Assembly: GCA_003554945.1 (NCBI GenBank)
Contig: PWHN01000069.1
Span: 1 to 8,183 of the forward strand
Source of the DNA: a bacterium
GTDB taxonomy: Bacteria > T1Sed10-126
Length of the DNA stretch: 8,183 nucleotides
Reading direction: 5' to 3'
The notes under the pieces: generated by a model
Told to the model about the DNA's origin: nothing
The model's input: only the letters and a program-made list of their open reading frames with translations
Database searches by the model: none
Translations under genes and position numbers: made by a program
Part shown: in pieces, positions 1-6,161 of the stretch
Position numbering within the stretch: the first letter of the stretch is position 1
How the letters are laid out: each line of letters opens with the position of its first letter

Positions 1-26
1 AAAAAACAGGATGGTGGCTGATAAAT

Positions 27-227
27 TTGCCAAAATTGGTTCCAACTAATATAGTAGACGAAGGAGAAAAAATTACTTATGCAAGTGGCAGAACAATGCC
101 AAAATGGTATGCAGAAATGCCTGCGAAAGACAGATCCAAAAGAAGAAGCAAGACTTTTCCGGGCATGGCTGCGGCTATAGCTGATCAATGGGGGAGAGCA
201 ATGGAGAAATATTATCAAGAAAAATAA
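27..227 (+). CDS. Small hypothetical phage protein, 5' end uncertain
   Basis: I do not recognise this 66-residue product. It is basic and has no membrane segment or signal peptide. It has a Lys/Arg-rich patch around residues 34-43 (AKDRSKRRSK) and an Ala-rich, probably helical C-terminal part (PGMAAAIADQWGRAMEKYY). The listed start is TTG at 27, preceded by a weak purine stretch (aggatggtgg, 8-17). The reading frame stays open to the left window edge, so this may instead be the C-terminal tail of a longer protein. In another frame a TGA at 19-21 could end an upstream gene just before this start, which would support a complete small gene. It ends 28 bases before the primase gene and probably shares its transcript. 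Function cannot be assigned from the sequence. Confidence 0.5.
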   Translation: MPKLVPTNIVDEGEKITYASGRTMPKWYAEMPAKDRSKRRSKTFPGMAAAIADQWGRAMEKYYQEK

Positions 228-234
228 CTTTTAA

Positions 235-255
235 AAGGGAGGGCAGAGCTCCCTT
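235..255 (+). promoter_or_regulatory. Hairpin covering the primase ribosome binding site
   Basis: The 7-base arms AAGGGAG (235-241) and CTCCCTT (249-255) are perfectly complementary around the 7-base loop GGCAGAG, and the 3' arm ends directly against the ATG at 256. The best Shine-Dalgarno match, GGGAGGG at 237-243, lies mostly inside the 5' arm, so folding would hide it. The spacing from this match to the ATG (12 bases) is also long. No run of T follows, so it does not look like an intrinsic terminator. I infer a device that lowers or regulates primase translation. The complementarity is seen directly; the role is not proven. Confidence 0.5.
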
Positions 256-1335
256 ATGACAGATAAAGATATTTTAAAAAACTCATTAACAGAGCAAGAT
301 ATTACTGATATTGTTAAAGGATTAGGAGCTGCTGCTCCTACTTATGATAATCATAACAATCTTATATTTGAAACAGTTTGTCATAATCCGCCTGGAATGG
401 GAAAATTTAAGTTATATTATTATGATAACACTAAACTTTTTACTTGTTATACAGATTGCGGAGAGAGTTTTGATATTTATGAACTAGTAAAAAGAGCTAA
501 ACTACAAGAAGGAAATGTTCTATCTTTTCTTGATGCTATTGATTATGTTAAAAATTATAAGCATGTAGAAGGAGATATAGATAGGGAATTATGTATTAAT
601 GATTGGGATTTTATTAAACAATACTATAGAAAGAAAATGGAACAAATACGGCTTCCGGTCTATCAAGAAACATATTTAGAGAAATTTTTATCTATGTATT
701 ATATAGGGTGGATAAAAGAAGGAATTTCAATTCAAACGATGAGAAAATATGGAATTAAATACTGCCCAATAGAGAATAAGATTATAATACCTCATTATGA
801 TAAAGAAGGTAGGCTCATTGGAATTCGAGGAAGGGCTCTTGATCCTATAGAAGTAACTTATAGAAAATATGCGCCTGTAACGATTCAAAGAGAATTGTGT
901 TCCTACCCTGTAAGTTTTAACTTATATGGATTAAACTTTAACCATAGGAACATATTAAAAAACAATAAGATTATTCTTTTTGAAGGAGAAAAAAGTGTTT
1001 TAAAATGTGAAAGTTTTTATCCTAATAACAATATAAGTGTTGCGGTTTTAGGCAGCAATATCAGCAACTATCAAAGAGAAATGGTATTAGATCTTAAGAT
1101 CGAAGAAATTATAATTGCATTTGACAAAGAATGGGAGAATCGAGATGAAAAAATAGCATCTCTTAAAAAAATGCAAGAAGTTGGAAGAAGGTTTGCCCCT
1201 TATGCTAGAGTGTATTTACTTTTTGATAAAAACGATGAATTAATAAAAAAAGGTGAGGCTCCTTGCGATAGAGGAAAAGAAACAATGGAATCGTTATTAA
1301 GGCAGAAAATTGAAGTCACAACTGCTATACGATAA
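256..1335 (+). CDS. Phage DNA primase (DnaG-like, zinc motif plus Toprim)
   Basis: This 359-residue protein probably synthesises RNA primers for phage DNA replication in the cytoplasm. Residues about 40-80 form a CHC2-like zinc site: Cys42-His43, then Cys64 and Cys68 within LFTCYTDCGESFDIYELV. The Cys-His pair is adjacent rather than spaced as in DnaG, a variant I associate with phage primases. The middle region (about 165-225) contains IENKIIIPHYD, EGRLIGIRGRAL and KYAP, typical of the primase catalytic core before Toprim. The Toprim domain follows, with FEGEKSVL (Glu243) as the first acidic motif and IIAFDKEW (Asp290, Glu292) in place of the usual DxD. The protein ends soon after, so the C-terminal helicase-binding domain of cellular DnaG (about 600 residues) is absent. 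The ATG at 256 is the only sensible start. Its ribosome binding site is held in the hairpin described separately. The RecJ-like gene follows after 17 bases. Confidence 0.85.
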   Translation: MTDKDILKNSLTEQDITDIVKGLGAAAPTYDNHNNLIFETVCHNPPGMGKFKLYYYDNTKLFTCYTDCGESFDIYELVKRAKLQEGNVLSFLDAIDYVKNYKHVEGDIDRELCINDWDFIKQYYRKKMEQIRLPVYQETYLEKFLSMYYIGWIKEGISIQTMRKYGIKYCPIENKIIIPHYDKEGRLIGIRGRALDPIEVTYRKYAPVTIQRELCSYPVSFNLYGLNFNHRNILKNNKIILFEGEKSVLKCESFYPNNNISVAVLGSNISNYQREMVLDLKIEEIIIAFDKEWENRDEKIASLKKMQEVGRRFAPYARVYLLFDKNDELIKKGEAPCDRGKETMESLLRQKIEVTTAIR

Positions 1336-1352
1336 AGGAGGTAAATAGTATA

Positions 1353-3074
1353 ATGCAATATCGTGTCATTAACCCTGATCTAGCAGAAAACTATGATTTA
1401 GCTGTAGATGTCATTTTTAAAAACAGAGGAGTAGAAAATTATAAACCACTTTTAAGAATAACAGATGATTATGTTTGCTCTCCTTTTCTATTAGATAATA
1501 TAGAAGAAGGCGCAGAACTTTTGTTAAGCCATATTAGAAAAAATAACAAAATTTTTCTGCAGATAGATCCAGATGTTGATGGATACACTTCTGCAAGTAT
1601 TTTAACACTATATTTACAAGATAATTTTGATATTAATTTACAATACAACGTTTACGAAGGAAGGAAAAGGGGAGTTGTGCCGGCAGATGTTCCAAACGAT
1701 GCAAAATTAGTCATAATTCCTGATGCTGGAACAAATCAATATCAAGCTCATAAGGAATTAAAAGACAGAGGGATTGATGTTCTTGTAATTGACCATCACG
1801 AAGGAGAATATAGTGATAATGCTACTGTAATAAACAATAAATTATCTTCTATGTATGCTAATAAAGAATTATCTGGGGCTGGTGTAGCATATAAATTCTG
1901 CAAAGTCTTAGACAGTAAGATAGGAGTTAATAAAGCTGACAATTATTTAGATTTAGTTGCGCTAGGTTTAATTGCAGATATGATGGATTTAAGAAGCTTA
2001 GAAACTAATTATTATGTTCAAACTGGGTTAAAACAAATTAGAAGCCCACTTTTTAAAAGAATGGTAGAAAAACAGTCATACTCAATAGGAAAAGAAATAA
2101 CTCCGATTGGCATTGCTTTTTATATTGCTCCATTAATAAATGCTATGACAAGAGTTGGAACTGAAGAAGAAAAAATACTACTTTTTAGAGGCTTCACAGA
2201 AAATGATAAGCCAGTGCCTAGCACCAAGAGAGGAGCAAAAGAAGGAGAAACAGAAATGCTAACGGAACAAATCTTTAGACTATGCAATAATGCAAGAAAC
2301 AGACAAAATAAAATGATTGAGCCTGTAAAACAAAGAGTAGATGAAATCATTGAAGAAGAAGGACTAGCAGATAATGCAATCTTAACGGTTGATATAACAG
2401 GAATGTTAGACAGAGAATTTGTGGGACTATGTGCTAATCAAATTGCCAATAAATACAAAAGACCTTGCTTATTACTTATTAAAGATGAAAAAGAAGAAGA
2501 ATACAGCGGTAGCGGCAGGGACTATGGTAATAGTGGAATGACAAGCTTTAGAGATTTCTTAAAAGATACTGAAATGTTTAATTTTGTAGAAGGGCATGAT
2601 GGTGCTTTTGGTGCGGCTTTACCTATAAATACACTAGAAGATTTTGTAGATTACAGCAATGAAAAAATTGGGAAAGATGTTTTTGAAGAAATTTATGATG
2701 TAGATTTCGTAGAAAATGCGGAAGACATACCCTATTCATTGATTATTACTATTGATAAATTAAAGTTTTTATGGGGACAAGGATTGCCAGAGCCATTAAT
2801 ATTGATTAAGGAAGTGCCTTGTAATGAGGAAAATATAAGAATAATGGGAAGAAATGAAGATACTATAAAAATTTCTCACAACGGCATAGACTATATGTTT
2901 TTTAAAGCTTCAGATGATACAATAGAAAAAATAAAACCACAAGAAAACACAACAAAAAAACTACAAATTGTTGGAAGAGCAAAATTAAATTATTGGAATA
3001 GAAACGTTGCTTATCAAATTGTTGTTAAAGATTTTGTTGTTACGGAAGAAATCTTGAATGATTGGGCTTTTTAA
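1353..3074 (+). CDS. RecJ-like single-strand-specific exonuclease (DHH/DHHA1 family)
   Basis: This 573-residue protein is close in length to bacterial RecJ (about 577) and probably degrades single-stranded DNA 5' to 3', using Mn or Mg ions. The DHH catalytic motifs are intact and in order: QIDPDVDG (Asp72, Asp74, Asp76), IPDAG (Asp124), VIDHHEG (Asp147-His148-His149) and LGLIADMMDL (Asp209). The DHHA1 substrate-binding part carries GSGRD (386-390) and VEGHDGAFGAAL (412-423), equivalent to the family's glycine-rich GGH motif. The last 40 residues (KLQIVGRAKLNYWNRN to VKDFVV) fit an OB-fold end, as in full-length RecJ rather than the short nanoRNase NrnA. A good ribosome binding site, AAAGGAGG at 1334-1341, overlaps the primase stop and lies 11 bases before the ATG. 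It ends in a tandem TAATAA. Its place between primase and polymerase suggests processing of Okazaki or recombination intermediates, which is inference. Confidence 0.88.
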   Translation: MQYRVINPDLAENYDLAVDVIFKNRGVENYKPLLRITDDYVCSPFLLDNIEEGAELLLSHIRKNNKIFLQIDPDVDGYTSASILTLYLQDNFDINLQYNVYEGRKRGVVPADVPNDAKLVIIPDAGTNQYQAHKELKDRGIDVLVIDHHEGEYSDNATVINNKLSSMYANKELSGAGVAYKFCKVLDSKIGVNKADNYLDLVALGLIADMMDLRSLETNYYVQTGLKQIRSPLFKRMVEKQSYSIGKEITPIGIAFYIAPLINAMTRVGTEEEKILLFRGFTENDKPVPSTKRGAKEGETEMLTEQIFRLCNNARNRQNKMIEPVKQRVDEIIEEEGLADNAILTVDITGMLDREFVGLCANQIANKYKRPCLLLIKDEKEEEYSGSGRDYGNSGMTSFRDFLKDTEMFNFVEGHDGAFGAALPINTLEDFVDYSNEKIGKDVFEEIYDVDFVENAEDIPYSLIITIDKLKFLWGQGLPEPLILIKEVPCNEENIRIMGRNEDTIKISHNGIDYMFFKASDDTIEKIKPQENTTKKLQIVGRAKLNYWNRNVAYQIVVKDFVVTEEILNDWAF

Positions 3075-3079
3075 TAAAA

Positions 3080-3670
3080 ATGGGGGTGTTTCAAATAGGA
3101 GATACAACTACAGGTACTCGTAATTATGATTTTTATGATGGCATTGATTACTTTATAACTCCTCAATATGCCATAGACAAATTGCTTGAACAAGAAAACT
3201 TTGAAGGAACTATTTTAGAGCCATGTAGCGGCAATGGAAGAATCTCGAAAACACTTGAACAATTAGGATATACAGTATATAGTAGCGATATAAGAGAAGA
3301 CGAAGACGTATATGGAGAAAAAGGAATTAATTGCATGAGCTTAAAAGGAATACAGGCTAATAATTTAATTACTAACCCTCCATACTTAAACACAAAAAAA
3401 TTGCTTAGTATGACACAACATTTTTTAACTCTTGCTGATAAAAAAGTTGCGTTGTTGCTGCGACTTGCTTTTTTGGAGAGCCAAGCAAGACACGAGTTTT
3501 TAACCACTTCCCCTCTTGAAAAAGTTTATGTCTTTAGTAAAAGACTAACTATGCACAGGGAAGGAATGGACGAAAAAGATAAAGCGCGAGGGAAAATTGC
3601 GTTTGCCTGGTTTGTTTGGAATCATGATAAGCCATCTAACACCAAACCTATAATAGACTGGTTGTTCTAA
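3080..3670 (+). CDS. Small class I SAM-dependent methyltransferase, probably DNA N6-adenine type
   Basis: This 196-residue protein has a Rossmann-like SAM-binding fold. Motif I is ILEPCSGNG (45-53), followed by an acidic residue at the end of the second strand (YSSD, Asp70). Motif IV is LITNPPY (96-102), the NPPY catalytic signature of amino-methyltransferases acting on adenine or cytosine in DNA, or on glutamine. A conserved-looking C-terminal part (ALLLRLAFLES, VYVFSKRLTM, AFAWFVW) follows. There is no separate target-recognition domain and no restriction enzyme next to it. A role in protecting phage DNA, or in marking replicated DNA, is inferred. I chose ATG 3080, five bases after the first stop of the nuclease gene and right behind its TAATAA, because this fits translational coupling. 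No clear ribosome binding site is seen. A TTG at 3062 would give 202 residues with an overlap, and a GTG at 3086 is also possible. Confidence 0.75.
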   Translation: MGVFQIGDTTTGTRNYDFYDGIDYFITPQYAIDKLLEQENFEGTILEPCSGNGRISKTLEQLGYTVYSSDIREDEDVYGEKGINCMSLKGIQANNLITNPPYLNTKKLLSMTQHFLTLADKKVALLLRLAFLESQARHEFLTTSPLEKVYVFSKRLTMHREGMDEKDKARGKIAFAWFVWNHDKPSNTKPIIDWLF

Positions 3671-3681
3671 TTGTACATCGG

Positions 3682-3710
3682 TTGACAAATTTTAAGTTTT
3701 ATGGTATAAT
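3682..3710 (+). promoter_or_regulatory. Consensus sigma-A promoter with extended -10
   Basis: TTGACA at 3682-3687 and TATAAT at 3705-3710 are both perfect matches, separated by exactly 17 bases. TGG immediately before the -10 makes an extended -10 (TGnTATAAT). Transcription should start around 3716-3720, giving a leader of about 40 bases that is rich in A. It carries the ribosome binding site GAAAGGAG (3744-3751), 7 bases before the ATG at 3759. This is the only gap of any size in the gene cluster. The host housekeeping polymerase should read this promoter strongly without a phage factor. No operator-like palindrome is obvious around it. Confidence 0.92.
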
Positions 3711-3758
3711 ATATATAGTGGGAAAAAAGAAAAAAATAATATAGAAAGGAGCTGCAAT

Positions 3759-6155
3759 ATGAATTTCACTAGTTTACACAATCATAGTGAGTATTCAAAC
3801 ATTAAACTAATTGATTCTATCATTAAAACAACTGATTTAATTGATAGTGCGGCAAGAAAATCATACAAAGGGATAGCTCTTACAGATCACGAAGCTTTAT
3901 CAGGATCAGTGAGAGCTATTCGGCATGTCCAAGAGCAGAAAAAAGAAGGGAAAATACCACAAGATTTTAAGCTAATTTTAGGTGATGAGATTTACTTGGT
4001 AAAAGAGATAAAACCGCAGGAAGAGCAAAAATTTTACCACTTCATTCTCTTGGCTAAAAATAGAAATGGGTTTGAAGGGCTGAAGGAAATAAGTTCAACA
4101 GCATGGCAGCAAGGATATATGCAAAAAGGAATAATGAGAACTCCTATAACTTATGATCAGATTAAAAGCATCATGACAAGATACAAAGGAGATATTGTAG
4201 GCTCTACTGCTTGTTTAGGAAGTGTATTTGCGGATTTAGTATTAAAAATGTACAGTGAGCCTGAAGAAAGCGAACAAAGAAAACGATACAAAGATGCCAT
4301 ACATCGTTTTATTAAATGGTGCCAATGTACTTTTGGAAAAGATAATTTCTATATTGAATTACAACCTTCTGTAGAAATGCAGGATCAGAAAATTTATAAT
4401 TATTATGCAGTTCAAATTGCAAGAGAATATGACGTTCCTTTTATTGTTACAACTGACTCTCACTACATTGACAAAGAAGATAGACCAATTCATCGCAACT
4501 ATCTTCAGTCTAAACAGGGAGATAGAGAGGTTGATGAGTTCTATAGCAGTGCATATATGATGAACATTGATGAAATTCCACCAATTTTAAAGCAAAGTTG
4601 GTTACATCCAGACGATATAGAAGAAGCAATAGAAAATACAATGAGAATATATGATGTAGCTGAAGAATATGATTTAGAAGAAAATGTATCTTTAACTGAA
4701 GTAAAACCTTTTAATTTTTCTTTAAAACATATTTTTAAAGAATATTACAATGAATTAGAATATATTAAAAAATATGCTTATTCTGGATATGAGCAAGATC
4801 AGTTTTTACTTTTTCAAATAGAAGAAGCAATGCTCGAAAAATACGGAGAAAACGCTGCAAGTTATACAATAGAAAGAGAAAGAATTAATACAGAATTGGA
4901 AGAGCTATGGAAGACTAGTGAAAATATAGAAATACAAGTAAGCACTTATTACAACACTGCAAAGAAAATTGTTGATCTCCTTTGGAATGAAGGAGATAGC
5001 TTAGTTGGACCTGGAAGAGGGTCTGTTACTGGTTTCTTTATTTGTTATTTGCTAGATATTACTCAAATAAATCCAATTCAATGGAACTTGCCACATTGGC
5101 GACATCTTACAGCGGAAAGACCAGAACTTCCTGATATAGACATTGATACCGAAGAGACAAAAAGATATTTAATTGAACAGGGGATTAAAGACTTTTTTGG
5201 AGAAGATAAAGTATTGCGAATTGCAACTTTTGGCACTGAAAGCACACGAAGTGCTATACTGAGCAGTTGTAGAGGACTAGGAATTAGTGTTGACACTGGG
5301 CTATATCTTTCTTCTCTAGTTCCTGTTGACAGAGGTTTTAATTGGAGTATTGAAGACTGTTTAAAAGGGAACGAAGAAAAAAGCAGAAGACCTATTCCTG
5401 CCTTTAGAAAAGAAGTGGAAAAACACCCCCAATTAAAAGAAACAATGTTAAAAATAGAGGGGCTAGTAAATAAACGTAGTAGCCATGCAGCTGGAATTTA
5501 TATTTACAAGGATCACTTTTTAAATCATAATGCAGTAATGCTATCTCCAAAAGGAGAGCCTACAACCCAGTTTGATATGAAAGATTCGGATTATATGGGA
5601 GGAGTAAAATTTGATTTATTAACTATAAAAGCACTTGATAAAATTAGAATTACTTTAAACCACTTAATAAACAATGGATATATTGAACAAAAACCAACTT
5701 TAATAGAAACATACAAAAACTCAATTCATCCTGACAAATTAGACTATACAACAAAAGAAATGTGGCAAATGTTGGGAAGTAATGATGTTATTGATCTGTT
5801 TCAATTTGATACAGAAATAGGCTCACAGGCAGCTAAAGCCGTGAAGCCGCAATCATTAGAAGAATTAAGTGCAGCTAACTGTTTAATGAGACTAGCTGGA
5901 GAAAAAAGAGACAGTAAAACTCCCATTGAAGAATATGTTGACAACAAAAATAACATAGATAAATGGCACGAAGAAATGCGGCAAGCTGGCATTTCTCAAG
6001 AAGAGCAAAAAATACTATATAAGCATTTATCAAAGGTTTACGGGATTGCCGATACTCAAGAAATAGTGATGCAGCTTGTTTTAGATGAAAATATTGCGGG
6101 ATTTGACTTAGTTGAAGCCAATAAGCTAAGAAAAGCTATTGGGAAAAAAGATTAA
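3759..6155 (+). CDS. DNA polymerase III alpha subunit (DnaE-like), N-terminal part ended by in-frame TAA
   Basis: These 798 residues hold the catalytic core of a C-family replicative DNA polymerase. The PHP domain (about 1-270) keeps LHNHSEYS (His7, His9), LTDHE (Asp43, His44), GDEIY (Glu77), His94, TACLGS (Cys152) and TTDSHY (Asp233, His235). The palm has VGPGRGS (416-422) and PDIDID (458-463) with two catalytic aspartates. The third is in GVKFDLL (Asp619), following SHAAGIYIYK (575-584) and TTQFDM. The fingers begin with DLFQFDTEIGS and continue through YGIADTQEIVMQ to EANKLRKAIGKKD, where TAA stops the frame. In normal DnaE the fingers continue here for many more residues, followed by the helix-hairpin-helix, clamp-binding and OB parts. 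All of that is encoded in the same frame just downstream. This product alone has incomplete fingers and would probably not be processive. The start is ATG 3759 with a strong ribosome binding site and its own promoter. Confidence 0.9.
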   Translation: MNFTSLHNHSEYSNIKLIDSIIKTTDLIDSAARKSYKGIALTDHEALSGSVRAIRHVQEQKKEGKIPQDFKLILGDEIYLVKEIKPQEEQKFYHFILLAKNRNGFEGLKEISSTAWQQGYMQKGIMRTPITYDQIKSIMTRYKGDIVGSTACLGSVFADLVLKMYSEPEESEQRKRYKDAIHRFIKWCQCTFGKDNFYIELQPSVEMQDQKIYNYYAVQIAREYDVPFIVTTDSHYIDKEDRPIHRNYLQSKQGDREVDEFYSSAYMMNIDEIPPILKQSWLHPDDIEEAIENTMRIYDVAEEYDLEENVSLTEVKPFNFSLKHIFKEYYNELEYIKKYAYSGYEQDQFLLFQIEEAMLEKYGENAASYTIERERINTELEELWKTSENIEIQVSTYYNTAKKIVDLLWNEGDSLVGPGRGSVTGFFICYLLDITQINPIQWNLPHWRHLTAERPELPDIDIDTEETKRYLIEQGIKDFFGEDKVLRIATFGTESTRSAILSSCRGLGISVDTGLYLSSLVPVDRGFNWSIEDCLKGNEEKSRRPIPAFRKEVEKHPQLKETMLKIEGLVNKRSSHAAGIYIYKDHFLNHNAVMLSPKGEPTTQFDMKDSDYMGGVKFDLLTIKALDKIRITLNHLINNGYIEQKPTLIETYKNSIHPDKLDYTTKEMWQMLGSNDVIDLFQFDTEIGSQAAKAVKPQSLEELSAANCLMRLAGEKRDSKTPIEEYVDNKNNIDKWHEEMRQAGISQEEQKILYKHLSKVYGIADTQEIVMQLVLDENIAGFDLVEANKLRKAIGKKD
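6153..6155 (+). other. In-frame TAA interrupting the polymerase reading frame
   Basis: The codons here are GGG AAA AAA GAT TAA AAA ACT ATG AAA, so the frame of 3759 and that of 6162 are the same and only this one codon separates them. Lined up with E. coli DnaE from memory, AMGKKKPEEMAKQR matches AIGKKD-stop-KTMKEVR with no gap, and the stop takes the place of one residue. Removing it would give a polymerase of about 1288 residues, the size expected of an intact phage DnaE. Two runs of six A (6144-6149 and 6154-6159) flank the stop. Nonsense mutation, sequencing error, readthrough and true gene fission all remain possible. Confidence 0.85.
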
Positions 6156-6161
6156 AAAACT

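Noticed and set aside
235-255. Intrinsic terminator after the first small gene
   Set aside because: The stem is followed by ATGACAG rather than a T run, and it ends at the primase start codon.
1309-1335. Possible promoter (TTGAAG and TATACG) before the RecJ-like gene
   Set aside because: The two boxes are much closer than 17 bases, and both lie within the primase coding end.
3163-3507. Minus-strand reading frames opposite the methyltransferase (also 2120-2350, 5078-5296, 5801-5992 and 7750-7986)
   Set aside because: They are antisense to well-supported genes with clear family motifs, have low-complexity Ser/Phe/Leu-rich translations, and lack ribosome binding sites that would suggest real genes.
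6153-6155. TAA reassigned to an amino acid in this phage
   Set aside because: All the other visible genes end at TAA, followed directly by the ribosome binding site or start of the next gene, so TAA clearly works as a stop here.
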